Source of the DNA: a virus
DNA: 27,302 nt
Direction: 5' to 3' (one strand)
IMG/VR virus record: IMGVR_UViG_3300006752_000172
Coordinates: 1-27,302 of that record
Part shown: piece after piece, positions 1-9,520 of the stretch
Position numbering within the stretch: position 1 is the first letter of the stretch
Layout of the letters: every line of letters begins with the position of its first letter
Made by a program: the position numbers and the translations under genes
Notes under the pieces: generated by a model
Seen by the model: only the letters and a program-made list of their open reading frames with translations
Databases searched by the model: none
Told to the model about the DNA's origin: nothing

Positions 1-326
1 AGTATCAATTGATCAAATTCTAGGTTTGCATAAATCCAATCAGCCAATTCAGCATTGTCAGTTCCCATACATTCGAAGTCTGCGGCCTCAGCTTTTGCAT
101 GTTGGCTGTTGACTGAGCTACCGATCTTTAGGCACAGCTGTTCGCTACGGAACCCGCTAGTTACTTTTACTCTGCCGAAGTGGTCACGTACTGGCTGTAA
201 AATATTTTCACAAAGTGCTTTTAGTTTTTCTATCTGACCTGAGTTAGGATTGTTATTAATATCCAATCTGACAGCAGTGTCTGATTTAATTAATTCTTGA
301 AGCGTGAAGTTTCGTGAAAGTTCCAT
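1..326 (-). CDS. Peptidase M15-type endolysin, partial (3' end outside window)
   Basis: The frame opens at the ATG at 326 and stays open to the window edge, giving 108 codons. The protein begins MELSRNFTLQELI and carries a VTSGFRS motif near residues 55-61. It then has SQHAKAEAADFE near residues 75-85, where His76 and Asp83 have the H-x6-D spacing of the zinc-binding D-Ala-D-Ala carboxypeptidase/M15A fold used by many phage endolysins. The expected role is cleavage of host peptidoglycan cross-links at lysis. The last zinc ligand of the family lies further downstream and is not visible here. The gene starts 7 nt after the stop of a small membrane protein, which fits a lysis cassette. I see no strong Shine-Dalgarno sequence, so translation may be coupled to the upstream gene. 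Confidence 0.85.
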   Translation of the reverse strand, partial: MELSRNFTLQELIKSDTAVRLDINNNPNSGQIEKLKALCENILQPVRDHFGRVKVTSGFRSEQLCLKIGSSVNSQHAKAEAADFECMGTDNAELADWIYANLEFDQLI

Positions 327-333
327 AATTTTA

Positions 334-510
334 TTATGCAAGGTCTGTAAGTAATACTATTAAGACGGCTCCCATGCCGCCAACTATCCAATACTCTAAT
401 CTTTTAATACGTTCTTGCATTTCTTTTATTTGTTCAAACGTTTGCTTTTGCATTATTCTGCAAAGCTTTTCATGAGATTCTATTTTTTGTAATGCTGATT
501 TTTTTGCCAT
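334..510 (-). CDS. Small XhlA-like membrane protein, possible holin or lysis accessory protein
   Basis: This is a 58-aa protein starting MAKKSALQKIESHEKL. Residues 1-39 are charged and look like an amphipathic or coiled-coil helix. A single membrane segment follows (about residues 41-55, WIVGGMGAVLIVLL). This layout resembles the haemolysin XhlA family, small membrane proteins encoded next to phage or prophage lytic enzymes. I chose the ATG at 510 over an in-frame TTG at 525, because an AGAGGA ribosome-binding sequence sits just before the ATG. That sequence overlaps the end of the upstream 1303-aa gene. The endolysin gene follows directly. Holin function is inferred from position and topology only. 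Confidence 0.7.
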   Translation of the reverse strand: MAKKSALQKIESHEKLCRIMQKQTFEQIKEMQERIKRLEYWIVGGMGAVLIVLLTDLA

Positions 511-511
511 A

Positions 512-3500
512 TTATCCTCTACCAAATAGTAAATCTAATTTCTGTTGGGTTGTCAAGCTGTTATAATTACTTCCTTGTACCTGTGCTGACACAGCTTCTG
601 CATTAATGTTAGGTAAGTTAAGTGTTGTAGGACCTAGTGGTGTGTCTTGCATGATAGGTTGTAATGGATTTGCGAACACAGGGAACTCTGATAAAGTTAA
701 ACTTAAATCAGCCATTCTTCCTTCTAATTCTGATATTACATCAGCTGCAGTATCAAAAGGATTTGCTATTCCTATTTTTGCAGCATTTTGTTCGAAAGCA
801 TCTCTTACTTCTTTTGAAATTCTGTAAGGTCTAAATACATTTTCATCAATAGCACTAACTTCAACATTAGAAATTCTATCTAATGATCCATAAAAACCTT
901 CTTCAGAAATATTTAATAATCTTGCAGCATCCATGTCACCTTTTAAAGTTTTCTTTACATCAAACAATGCACGGTTAGCATTTATATATGCGTCTACAAT
1001 TTCTGTTGGTTCAATAGGTCCACCTCTTAGAGCAACTCTAGTAAACAATGATCTTGAATCCCTTACACCTTTTTGATAGTCAGCGACTTTAAAATTCATA
1101 GCTCGATCAGGATTTACATTGACTGCTCTGAAACCGAATAGTCCACCAAACTCATCACCGAACTCAAACTCTTGCCCGTATTTATCAAACTTACCTTTAG
1201 TAATTACGTCAACAGATTCTATAGATTGATCTAATCTTTTTAATTGATCTAATGAAAAAGGCATTTGTGCTTTTACTAAGTGTGCAAATATTTTACTGTT
1301 ACGATCGCCAAATGTATCTTGCTCACTATATACTTGAGCTCCATCTCTAGTTCTGCCACCTCTTGCAATAATATCTAATGCAGCTTCAGTCCAAATAGAT
1401 TCTGATATAAACGGTTGACCAAATTCTGATGTAGCTGTGAATAGACCTCTTGCAAAGTCATCCATAATACCGTTTTCATCGGTTCTACCATCTTGAACAG
1501 CATTAACTACTGATTGTAGCGGTCTAATTAATGTGTCGTATGCATTAGCATGACTAAAATCTATGTATTTAAAGCTGCCATCTTCTTGCTTTATAGGTAG
1601 TAGAGTCGAGTTTTTAGACCATTGGGCTGCAAACCTTCGGATTGCCTCTCTTTCCTCGTCTGTGACGTCGTATAGGGCCTGGAATGCTGCTGTTGTAGCC
1701 ATAGGTATAGCCGCAACTGTAGTCGTAAAACCAAATAATCTAGTATATCCTATGGCTTCCATTGGTTTAACAACTGTGCCATCAGCTAAAGTTACAGTCT
1801 CGTTTATTTCTCTTAACGCACGTCTTACAATATTTGTACCTGTTCTAGCAATCTCTGCTGGAAATGATACGAAGTTACCAATAGGTAGTTTTCTTAAACC
1901 TTGTACAAAGTCAGATACATAATCGTAGTTAGGTATATTGTTTCTTACAATGTCAGCTGCCTCTTCTTTTAAAAATTGTTCATCTAATCTTACGTCAACA
2001 CCGTTACGTTTAAAATACTGTCCTCTGACTACACCAATCTTTTCATATGCTTTTTCTAATCTAGATTTTTCTACAGCCCAAGAATATATTTTCCAAAAGT
2101 CATCTTCAGCTGTATACAGATCTTGTGATACAGATTTTAATTTTGATAACGGCTTTAATAGCAGTCTCATACCTTTGTCAGATGTCATAGTCTCACCAAA
2201 GTTTACGTCTTGTAGCAGTCTAGATAGATCCCCTAGTCTTACGTTAGAGTTTACAACACCAAGTTCTAACAACTCTTGATATAAATCGTTTTGTTGTCTT
2301 GTACCTTTAAGCGGTGTTTGTAATGCTTGATACGCTTGTTTGATTGCACTTAAATCTGTTGCTGGTAATATACCATTTGCTGCAGCAAAAGCTCCAGCAC
2401 TTACAAAGTTACGTAAATGTGTTACTGGTGATAGAATTGTTTTAGCAATTTGTGATGTAGCTTTAGGATACAATACTAAACTTTCATATAGTCTACCAAG
2501 TATACCAGGACTCTGTGTATTCAAGGATGTTTTCTCTAAAGCTTCTGCTACACCTTTTCTAGCAAACATAGGCTTTGCAACATCCCCAAAAGGATTACTT
2601 GCACCTGATGCAATGTTTACGTTTAAAGTTTGCGCAGGGTCGATGACTGCAATTCTTTGAAAGTCATCACCAAAAAAAGCTCTTGCTTCTGCTTCTGATC
2701 TAGCAAACATAGGTTGTGCTACTGATCGTTTGTCAGTTGCATTTCTCCACACCTCTGCTACTTCATCATTCTTTTTTATAAGATCATCGTAAAATAAATT
2801 ACGTCTTGTAATTAAAGATAGTTTGGCCATGCCACCTATCATTGTCTGCATAGGATTTTTTTGTTTACCAAACAAATCATCAAATACTTTTCTATCAGCC
2901 TCTTGCGCTACATCTCTAATAGATATTCTAGCAACTCCACCTCTCTTGACTGCATCATCTAACGCTGTTCTATTTACAAAAAAGTCAGGTATATTAAATA
3001 ATGCATCAGAAGGTTTATCCATTCTTAAACCTTTAGGTAAACCAGAAGTTTTTAATACATTGTTTACTATTTGCTCTGCTTCTAAGTCTGAGATATCTTT
3101 ACCAGCTTCTCTTGCACTAGCTTTAAATAAATCTTTTGCATTTTCAATTGCTTGTGCTGCAGGTTTGTATCTCATCCATGGTAGAATACTTTTGTCTTGA
3201 AAGATGTCGTATGTAGAACCAAGATAGTTTTTAAACTTACCACCAAATAATTGTTTAAATGTTTGTATATCTGCAGCGTCTAATGATCCACCAAGTTTAG
3301 AAAACAACTCAGACCATTTGCTTCTCATAACAGACAGACCACCAAGAATAGATTTTTCTAATTCTTCGGCAGCTTGTGCATTAGGTGCAAACTTTCTAAT
3401 ACCATCTATAACTCTTTGTTTAGCTGCTGCATCTATTTCTCCAAAAGCTGCAACACCATCATCACCAAGTCTTGCTTCACCAGATAATAATGCATCGTTT

Positions 3501-4423
3501 ACGTCACCTAAAAATTTTGCTCTTTCTTTTGCATTTTGTTTATTAAATACAGTACGCATGGGTGGGAATAGTTTGTCGACATCTACATCAAGCTCTCTTG
3601 ATAAATTTCTTGCAACGTTTGCGTCAGCTGCCTGCGCTCCAATAGATTGTCTTTGTATGTCAAAAAATTCTTGTGTCTTACCACTACGTGCTCTAAATTT
3701 AGATGCAACTGTATCAATCCATCTGTCTAATTCTGAGTTAGCTGTGTCTAATCCCTTGTTCCTGTTTGTTATTTTTTTAATAACTTGACCTGTGCCACTT
3801 AGAATACCTGTAAATAATGCACCCTCTGTACCAAATTTAATTCTGTTTAGTATTTCTCTTGTTGCATTTGGATCAGTTTGACTTCTATCTATTGCTGTAG
3901 GTCCACCTAGCAGATCACCAAACGTACCAATAGCTTCTGCATCACCTACGAACACACCTTCCGCTACACCACCACCTAATGCACCAGCAACAAACTGTCT
4001 ACCTTTACCTTTAGCAGTAAGTTCTAACGCCTCATCAGCTGCACCAACTAGACTTTTATTTCCTAATTTTACATACTTATTATTTTTAGCTGCAAGCATA
4101 GAAGCTTTTGCCAAACCTGATGCACTTTTAAATGCGATACCACCAGGGATACCAATGTTAACCAATGCTTCTGTAATTTTACCAGCAGCTGATGCTTCTG
4201 CTTTTTCATCAAATTCTGTAAGATCATCAAACCATTTTTCTACAGCAGCAGCTTTGCCACTGTTAACTCCTAAGTCCATAAGACTCGCACCCAGTGAAAA
4301 GAAACCTTTTGGTATAGCAATAAGACCTGAAGCTACGCCTGATAACATAGACTCTATTGTACCTACACTATTATTTTTTTCTGCTGTGTTAAAGTAAGAT
4401 GAATAATCAAAGTTTGAGGCCAT
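512..4423 (-). CDS. Very large internal virion / DNA-ejection-type protein (1303 aa)
   Basis: This is the longest gene in the window. The N-terminal 80 residues are Gly/Ala/Ser-rich and hydrophobic (for example SGVASGLIAIPKGFF), followed by long helical stretches. Another hydrophobic stretch near residues 960-990 (TTTVAAIPMATTAAF) could contact membrane. A short PMFAR motif occurs twice about 50 residues apart near the middle. I see no lysozyme, transglycosylase or protease motif. Its size, its place downstream of the tail nozzle and three other internal-type proteins, and its place just before the lysis genes match the large core or ejection protein of podoviruses, analogous to but not visibly homologous with T7 gp16. 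The start has a good AAGAGG ribosome-binding site and lies 3 nt after the previous stop. The exact function is not proven. Confidence 0.65.
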   Translation of the reverse strand: MASNFDYSSYFNTAEKNNSVGTIESMLSGVASGLIAIPKGFFSLGASLMDLGVNSGKAAAVEKWFDDLTEFDEKAEASAAGKITEALVNIGIPGGIAFKSASGLAKASMLAAKNNKYVKLGNKSLVGAADEALELTAKGKGRQFVAGALGGGVAEGVFVGDAEAIGTFGDLLGGPTAIDRSQTDPNATREILNRIKFGTEGALFTGILSGTGQVIKKITNRNKGLDTANSELDRWIDTVASKFRARSGKTQEFFDIQRQSIGAQAADANVARNLSRELDVDVDKLFPPMRTVFNKQNAKERAKFLGDVNDALLSGEARLGDDGVAAFGEIDAAAKQRVIDGIRKFAPNAQAAEELEKSILGGLSVMRSKWSELFSKLGGSLDAADIQTFKQLFGGKFKNYLGSTYDIFQDKSILPWMRYKPAAQAIENAKDLFKASAREAGKDISDLEAEQIVNNVLKTSGLPKGLRMDKPSDALFNIPDFFVNRTALDDAVKRGGVARISIRDVAQEADRKVFDDLFGKQKNPMQTMIGGMAKLSLITRRNLFYDDLIKKNDEVAEVWRNATDKRSVAQPMFARSEAEARAFFGDDFQRIAVIDPAQTLNVNIASGASNPFGDVAKPMFARKGVAEALEKTSLNTQSPGILGRLYESLVLYPKATSQIAKTILSPVTHLRNFVSAGAFAAANGILPATDLSAIKQAYQALQTPLKGTRQQNDLYQELLELGVVNSNVRLGDLSRLLQDVNFGETMTSDKGMRLLLKPLSKLKSVSQDLYTAEDDFWKIYSWAVEKSRLEKAYEKIGVVRGQYFKRNGVDVRLDEQFLKEEAADIVRNNIPNYDYVSDFVQGLRKLPIGNFVSFPAEIARTGTNIVRRALREINETVTLADGTVVKPMEAIGYTRLFGFTTTVAAIPMATTAAFQALYDVTDEEREAIRRFAAQWSKNSTLLPIKQEDGSFKYIDFSHANAYDTLIRPLQSVVNAVQDGRTDENGIMDDFARGLFTATSEFGQPFISESIWTEAALDIIARGGRTRDGAQVYSEQDTFGDRNSKIFAHLVKAQMPFSLDQLKRLDQSIESVDVITKGKFDKYGQEFEFGDEFGGLFGFRAVNVNPDRAMNFKVADYQKGVRDSRSLFTRVALRGGPIEPTEIVDAYINANRALFDVKKTLKGDMDAARLLNISEEGFYGSLDRISNVEVSAIDENVFRPYRISKEVRDAFEQNAAKIGIANPFDTAADVISELEGRMADLSLTLSEFPVFANPLQPIMQDTPLGPTTLNLPNINAEAVSAQVQGSNYNSLTTQQKLDLLFGRG

Positions 4424-4426
4424 GTG

Positions 4427-5794
4427 TTACCTCTTAATATTTGTTACTTGACCTTCTGTGATAGTAACTAAAACATCACCTACAGTGTAATCACCATCTG
4501 GTAAATTTTTACCTTTAATAACTTCTTGTGTTGCAGAGATAATTATATCTTGTTCTGATATTTCCCCGGAACCTTTAGCTGCTTCCATTACGTCTGTTAG
4601 TTGTGTTTTTGTAAGTAAGTTTCCTTTAAAGTTTTTTGATGCAACAGATGCTGCAGCGTCAATTGCTGACTGACCAGATAAATTTTTAGATGCTGCTATC
4701 TTAGCTTCTGCAAAACCTGTTTCTAAATCTTTATCTATCTTCTGCATTTGTTTCAATCTGTATTCGTTTAAGATTTTATTAGCTGGATCAGACGCTTTAA
4801 TATCTTTTTCAATTTCACCTTTAAGTATTAGTGTGTCGATAGCATCTTTAGTTTGAGCTGGTTTGTCAAATGCTTTACTAGTTGATTGTATAATTTGATT
4901 AATTAATTTACCTGATTTAATATCACCTTTAAAATCTCCAGACTCATTGATAGCTTGGCTGGCTGCAATCAAAGAATCATATGCAGCTTGTTTATTCATA
5001 CCTTTAATGTCCATGATGTCTCTGTATTTGTCAATTTTACTTTGACGAAGTTCTTTAGGAGACATTTCTGAACCTCCACCTGTAACTTTATTTTGACCTG
5101 TATCTGTTAATAATTTATCTAGACCGCCTGGAGGTGGTGGACCTTCCAATTCTTCTTCTGGTTTAGGTGTTCCATCTGGATAAAAATAATATGCAGCAGA
5201 AACTATTGTTAAAGGATCTTTTGCAACTTTCCAAATTCCTTTACCTACTTTTTGTGTGAGTCCTGCAGCTTTTGCAGATGTTGCTCCTTTATATAGACCT
5301 TTAAGTGCTGAACCTGTCATAGTTCCTTCCAAGTAACTACCAAAACCAGTAGGAGCTAAAGCTGTTTCTGTTACAGGTGCTCCTCCTGTTGCTCCTCCTG
5401 TTACAGTTGTCGGAGTTTTTGTAAATTTAACACCTTGATAAGAACCTGATGAAGCTATTCTAGGTGGTTTTTTCATTTGCGAAGCAACTAATTTACCTGG
5501 AGTAACTACTCCAGTTGGACCTTGAAATGCTGTTGGTTTAGCAAATAAATTTCTAATAGCTCGAGCGCCTCTCATTGCAATAGGTGCTAATCTTGCAATC
5601 CCTGCACCTGCTGCCACAAGTGGTGGTATAAATACTGCATGATGCTCTCTTCCATTTGTTTTAGGATATCTTTGATCACCAACTAAACCTGTTCCTGTAG
5701 GACCACCATTCTTTTTTGGTTCCCTGATCCCCGACATAACACCCTCTTTAATAGGGCCGCCGTATCTAAACATTGGTCTATTTAATGGTCTCAT
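4427..5794 (-). CDS. Internal virion-type protein (455 aa), unknown function
   Basis: The N-terminus (MRPLNRPMFRYGGPIKEGVM) is of a type I recognise from pelagiphage-like genomes, with a basic Gly-rich leader before the rest of the protein. Residues about 55-90 are Ala/Gly/Arg-rich (PPLVAAGAGIARLAP). A Pro/Glu-rich linker (PEEELEGPPPPGG) sits near the middle. The C-terminal half is mostly charged helix with many Lys, Asp and Gln residues, ending in a short beta-like segment (GDYTVGDVLVTITEG). It lies among the presumed ejection proteins, 6 nt after the 300-aa gene and 3 nt before the 1303-aa gene. I recognise no enzymatic motif. An internal head or injected protein is the best guess. Confidence 0.6.
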   Translation of the reverse strand: MRPLNRPMFRYGGPIKEGVMSGIREPKKNGGPTGTGLVGDQRYPKTNGREHHAVFIPPLVAAGAGIARLAPIAMRGARAIRNLFAKPTAFQGPTGVVTPGKLVASQMKKPPRIASSGSYQGVKFTKTPTTVTGGATGGAPVTETALAPTGFGSYLEGTMTGSALKGLYKGATSAKAAGLTQKVGKGIWKVAKDPLTIVSAAYYFYPDGTPKPEEELEGPPPPGGLDKLLTDTGQNKVTGGGSEMSPKELRQSKIDKYRDIMDIKGMNKQAAYDSLIAASQAINESGDFKGDIKSGKLINQIIQSTSKAFDKPAQTKDAIDTLILKGEIEKDIKASDPANKILNEYRLKQMQKIDKDLETGFAEAKIAASKNLSGQSAIDAAASVASKNFKGNLLTKTQLTDVMEAAKGSGEISEQDIIISATQEVIKGKNLPDGDYTVGDVLVTITEGQVTNIKR

Positions 5795-5800
5795 AATTAA

Positions 5801-6703
5801 TTACCTAAATATTTTTCCGTACAAACCAGCAAGACCTGTAGCCGTGCCTAGCGCTGTTTGGAATGGATTAGCTGCTCTTGGGTCTTGATATTGTTGTCCT
5901 GATACACCACCCATTAAACCAGTTAATGTATTACCGTATTGTGAAAGTCTTCCGTAAGGTTCGTACGCCGCAGTCTGTGCTGCTTGTTGATCAGCAGATA
6001 ATTGAGCTTGACCTAGACCTTGTCTCATTGCACCAAGAGAACCTAGTGCAGAAACATCTTGACCCATTCCAGTTCTACCAAAATCAGATAAACCAAATTG
6101 TTGATTCATTTGATTTCCGTACGCACCAGCCAATCCTTGTTGTGCGTTTGCAATAGATCCCTGGTTCATAAAATTTTGTTGTGCTAATTGATTTGCTTGA
6201 CCAAATCCTTGTTGTAACATTGAAGCTTGTAGTGCTGATCTATCTGCTAATGAGTCAGCTTGATATTGACCAAGCATTGCACCTTCTCTACCACCACCAA
6301 AGTTACCAGAAGCAACAGCTTGATCTTTTATAGCTTGTTCTCCACCTAATCTTTGTTTATCAAATTCTGATAACGTTGCGTCAATAACTTGTGATTGATA
6401 TGGAGACATAAAAGGTTGGTAAGCTTGTGGTCCAGTTAATGCACCTAGTCCACCAATTGTTGCTGCTGATTGTCCCAGAGCCCCGGCCCCTGCTGTCTGT
6501 GCAGTTTGTGCTGCAGCTAAAAAAGGTTGGTATGATCCAACACCTTGTTGCGCAAGATTAATTGCTTGTGTTTGTAAAGGGTCTTCACCGGCTACAAAAC
6601 CACGTCCCGTAAATTGCGATGTATCTATGGGTGCGGAGTAGGTAGCTTTTGCCTGTTCAGCATAATCTTTTACTGCTGGTTCTAAAAAATCTGATACTGC
6701 CAT
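5801..6703 (-). CDS. Ala/Gln/Gly-rich internal virion protein (300 aa)
   Basis: The protein is extremely rich in Ala, Gln and Gly, with segments such as AAAQTAQTAGAGALGQSAAT and QADQQAAQTAAYEPYG. Such composition is common in helical phage ejection proteins. The N-terminus (MAVSDFLEPAVKDYAEQA) and the GGGREGAMLGQYQADSL segment near residues 136-152 resemble a conserved protein of marine podoviruses. There are no predicted membrane segments except a weak C-terminal hydrophobic stretch. Its ATG overlaps the stop of the upstream 393-aa gene as TAATG, so translation is probably coupled. A role in DNA delivery is inferred from context and composition. Confidence 0.6.
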   Translation of the reverse strand: MAVSDFLEPAVKDYAEQAKATYSAPIDTSQFTGRGFVAGEDPLQTQAINLAQQGVGSYQPFLAAAQTAQTAGAGALGQSAATIGGLGALTGPQAYQPFMSPYQSQVIDATLSEFDKQRLGGEQAIKDQAVASGNFGGGREGAMLGQYQADSLADRSALQASMLQQGFGQANQLAQQNFMNQGSIANAQQGLAGAYGNQMNQQFGLSDFGRTGMGQDVSALGSLGAMRQGLGQAQLSADQQAAQTAAYEPYGRLSQYGNTLTGLMGGVSGQQYQDPRAANPFQTALGTATGLAGLYGKIFR

Positions 6704-7884
6704 TATACTATCCTCGATTGTAACATTTGTTGTTGATCATACATTGCTTGTGCGCCTTCTAAACCTTGTGACTCTTCAGAAATCTCACCGCCCTGTTCTA
6801 AATTATTCATTAAATTTTCCATAACTTCAGCGCCTTTATCTATATCGCCGCCTCCTGCATTTCTAACAGCATCTGCTGTAAATACAAACTCATTTTTAGA
6901 TAGTCTAGCAGGTACATCGTCAGCTCTTTCTTTGCCGCCCATCTCTACAAAACCACCTGTATTTCTATAATCTTTTTCCATGCCACCCATGTCAATCATT
7001 TCAGAAGCTTCTGCTTCCATGATTCCACCTTCTTGTTTACCAACTCTAATTTCTTCGCCACCACTAGGATAGTCAAATTGATTTGTGCCAGGTTCTTTCC
7101 CGTACCCTGGTACTTGAGTCATTAACCCACCATTAGCTGCCATCATAACCGGTTGTGGTTGTTCCATATCCGCACCTTCTGGTTGTTGTGATGCCTGCAT
7201 TACTGCTTTAACAAATTGTTCAAAAGATAAATTACCACCTTTGTTTTTGTACTTAACATATTCCATCATTAACATTTGTTCTGCTTGTGCATCTCCTGCA
7301 CCGCCGCCCATGTTTAACATAGCACGACCACCGTCAGCTGCGTAAAAATTTTGCATTACATATTTTTTCTGTGGCATAAAATCTAAACCAACACCCTTAG
7401 TTCCTGTTTGACTGTAATAATCTTTTGCTCTTTGTGTTTGTAAAGCAGGATCCATAGTTTCTACTTCTTCTACTTCTTCGTCACCACCCATAAAAAATGG
7501 AGCTGCAATAGCTGTAGCACCCAGGCCACCGGCTAAAAGTCTACCCATGCTAAAATCATTTTCTTTTTTTCCACCTTGTCTAAACATGTTTCCAACATTA
7601 CCTAGAAAACCTGTTTTACTTTTTAGTCCAGAAAGTAAATTACCTCCTGTTCCTCTTAAAAAACCTGCACCAAATTTACCACCTGAGAATGGACCTAAAC
7701 CTCCGGCATACATACCAAGACCGCCAAGTATAGCCATCTTACCTAAAGGACTTTTAGTAATTTTCTTTACAGCACGACCAGCTTTCTTTACAAGTTTACC
7801 TAAAAAATAACCTTGTCTAGGATCTTGTAAGGAACCTATTCCTGATTGTATTTGTTGGGGTTCTTGCATTCTAGATATTGCCAT
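6703..7884 (-). CDS. Internal virion-type protein (393 aa) with Gly-rich hydrophobic region
   Basis: A short N-terminal region is followed by a basic stretch (KLVKKAGRAVKKITKSPLGK, about residues 30-49). Next comes a Gly-rich hydrophobic stretch to about residue 135 (ILGGLGMYAGGLGPFSGGKF and LLAGGLGATAIAAPFFMGG) that could insert in a membrane. An acidic linker then leads into a C-terminal half with RADDVPARLSKNEFVFTADA and AVRNAGGGDIDKGAEVM segments, a combination I know from marine phage structural modules. The start has TTAAGG upstream and lies 22 nt after the preceding small gene, one of the larger gaps here. Its stop overlaps the next start as TAATG. Function is inferred as internal or ejection-related. 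Confidence 0.6.
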   Translation of the reverse strand: MAISRMQEPQQIQSGIGSLQDPRQGYFLGKLVKKAGRAVKKITKSPLGKMAILGGLGMYAGGLGPFSGGKFGAGFLRGTGGNLLSGLKSKTGFLGNVGNMFRQGGKKENDFSMGRLLAGGLGATAIAAPFFMGGDEEVEEVETMDPALQTQRAKDYYSQTGTKGVGLDFMPQKKYVMQNFYAADGGRAMLNMGGGAGDAQAEQMLMMEYVKYKNKGGNLSFEQFVKAVMQASQQPEGADMEQPQPVMMAANGGLMTQVPGYGKEPGTNQFDYPSGGEEIRVGKQEGGIMEAEASEMIDMGGMEKDYRNTGGFVEMGGKERADDVPARLSKNEFVFTADAVRNAGGGDIDKGAEVMENLMNNLEQGGEISEESQGLEGAQAMYDQQQMLQSRIV

Positions 7885-7906
7885 AAATTTACCTTAATTC
7901 CTATGT

Positions 7907-8074
7907 TTACTTGGTTTTTGACAACAAATCAAGAGGTGGCATGATAACTTTTACGTCCTGTGCCATGTCTTCATTTTTAAAACCCTTGCTTTCCCAGTCT
8001 TTTCTTTCCTTAAAAAGTTCACCTGTTTGCTTGTGTCTGTAAACAGTTTCTACTTTAGCCTGTTTTATTTCCAT
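7907..8074 (-). CDS. Small conserved-looking protein (55 aa), unknown function
   Basis: This short gene begins MEIKQAKVETVYRHKQTGEL and ends PPLDLLSKTK. It is charged and soluble-looking, with a KERKDWESKGF motif in the middle. Its ATG overlaps the TAA of the upstream 119-aa gene as TAATG, and it fills nearly all the space before the next gene, which argues that it is real. I do not recognise a domain. Neighbouring genes encode small structural and internal virion proteins, so a minor virion or assembly role is possible. Confidence 0.7.
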   Translation of the reverse strand: MEIKQAKVETVYRHKQTGELFKERKDWESKGFKNEDMAQDVKVIMPPLDLLSKTK

Positions 8075-8433
8075 TAGTCTAATCTCTCCTTTTGAATGTT
8101 TAAATAACTAATAGCAATATCAAAAGAATCTGCGGTGCTAGAAGTTATTTTTAAGGCCGTATTGCCTTCTACTATTAACGGCTGTGTTAATAATTCTTGT
8201 GTTACATTAGCTGTTAAAGCTGCTGTTTTAATAGTTGTAATATTATTATTTGCTATAGTCACTGTTGGTGTGCCTGCAGAAGTAACTTTAATAGATTTAA
8301 TAATATATGTTTCGTTTATCAATGGGTTCTGTGTTGCAACCCCTGCTACAAGAGTAGTTCCAAACATAGTTTGTGCATCTGTAGACGTAACATTATCTAC
8401 TCCAAAAAATTTATATATGTTTGATACAGTCAT
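8074..8433 (-). CDS. Small beta-rich structural protein (119 aa), unknown
   Basis: The protein begins MTVSNIYKFFGVDNVTSTDA. It continues with alternating Thr/Val/Ile segments (TSAGTPTVTIANNN, ALTANVTQELLTQPLIVEG, ADSFDIAISYLNIQ) typical of an all-beta virion protein. Both ends are coupled: its ATG overlaps the stop of the 54-aa gene upstream as TAATG, and its stop overlaps the next ATG in the same way. It lies between the tail-nozzle block and the internal proteins. I recognise it only as a general type of marine phage structural protein. Confidence 0.6.
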   Translation of the reverse strand: MTVSNIYKFFGVDNVTSTDAQTMFGTTLVAGVATQNPLINETYIIKSIKVTSAGTPTVTIANNNITTIKTAALTANVTQELLTQPLIVEGNTALKITSSTADSFDIAISYLNIQKERLD

Positions 8434-8597
8434 TATTCTAAAAAGAAACTTTTAGCTTCTATCTCCTGTTTAATTTCCTCTTGAAAAGAAGTATTTAATT
8501 TTGTTATTACTGAATCTAAATCTCTAACTAAAGATTGTAGATTTTCTTGACTATATTCCGGTCTAGCCTTTGTTAATGAATTTACAATTTTAGCCAT
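8433..8597 (-). CDS. Small helical protein (54 aa), unknown function
   Basis: The gene begins MAKIVNSLTKARPEYSQENL, continues through LVRDLDSVITKLNTSFQEEI and ends EAKSFFLE. The spacing of hydrophobic residues suggests one or two amphipathic helices, perhaps a coiled coil. Both ends form TAATG junctions, with the 307-aa gene upstream and the 119-aa gene downstream. That exact fit in the gap is the main reason to call it. The family looks like one common in marine podoviruses, but I cannot name a function. Confidence 0.75.
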   Translation of the reverse strand: MAKIVNSLTKARPEYSQENLQSLVRDLDSVITKLNTSFQEEIKQEIEAKSFFLE

Positions 8598-9520
8598 TAG
8601 CTACCGCTGTATATTCCTAGACCATCACTAGAAGTAAAGGCATCAGTATTTACAATACCATCTGCCATATTTATATTTGGATAGCTTGGTTGAAAAGTTA
8701 TTGGATCTCTTTGTGGTCTATTAGAACCATCGTCGTACTCTAAATAATCATACATACTTCTGTAAGGACCTTCTACTACACCTGGAGTCATTCTATTGTC
8801 TAATGGTCTAACAAAATTTTTAGTTATTGGTACCTTGCTTGTTTTATTACTCTCTGGTGTAGTTGTAGTTGATAACATTAATTCATTATCAAGATCATTA
8901 TAATATTCTGGATTCTCACTAACTAAACCACGCATATCATATGTAGGTTCGTCATATTTTTTTCCTAAACCAAACGCTTGGCCCAAACCTCTTATAGCAT
9001 TTCCAATAAATCCACCGCTTCTAATCAGACCCATAATGCCTCCACCTCTTGTTGCTCCAAAAGCTTCAGGGTTATACTGTCTAGCTAATCTTAATTCTTC
9101 AGGAGAGACAGTATTTCTACTATCAAAAAAACCTGGGTTAACTCTTTGTCCACCACCTGATGCAATAAAAGCACTTCTATAATCTTGTACGTCTTGAGCT
9201 GATGCTCCTTCAGCTAATGTATCAGATGTGTTTCGACCTGATTCAGCAGCACTAGTTGCTGCACCAGACATACCAACATCTCTGCCATTTTCTATAGAAC
9301 CGTAACCATTTAAACTCATGATACCTGATGGTCCTTTGTTAGCACCACCTTTTAATGAACCATGTAAATCTTTTTTAACAAGTAAATCTTTTTCTGCTTT
9401 TGTAATATATGCTAATTCTGTTTCAGGATGGTTTGGGCTAGACTTCCATTTTAAAGGAGCCATAACTTCTTTTTGTTTTCCTAAATAATTTTTTACACCA
9501 CCTTGTACTTCGTACTTCAT
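8597..9520 (-). CDS. Conserved marine-phage structural-module protein (307 aa)
   Basis: The N-terminal 85 residues contain the segments MKYEVQGGVKNYLGKQKEV, ETELAYITKAEKDLLVKKDL and GPSGIMSLNGYG, which I associate with pelagiphage-like structural modules. A Gly-rich hydrophobic patch (GGGIMGLIRSGGFIGNAIRG) lies near residues 158-177. The C-terminal third is Asp/Asn/Pro-rich and probably extended. It has no recognisable catalytic motif. It is coupled to the nozzle gene upstream (TAATG at 9520) and to the 54-aa gene downstream. A minor virion or head-interior protein is plausible. Confidence 0.6.
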   Translation of the reverse strand: MKYEVQGGVKNYLGKQKEVMAPLKWKSSPNHPETELAYITKAEKDLLVKKDLHGSLKGGANKGPSGIMSLNGYGSIENGRDVGMSGAATSAAESGRNTSDTLAEGASAQDVQDYRSAFIASGGGQRVNPGFFDSRNTVSPEELRLARQYNPEAFGATRGGGIMGLIRSGGFIGNAIRGLGQAFGLGKKYDEPTYDMRGLVSENPEYYNDLDNELMLSTTTTPESNKTSKVPITKNFVRPLDNRMTPGVVEGPYRSMYDYLEYDDGSNRPQRDPITFQPSYPNINMADGIVNTDAFTSSDGLGIYSGS

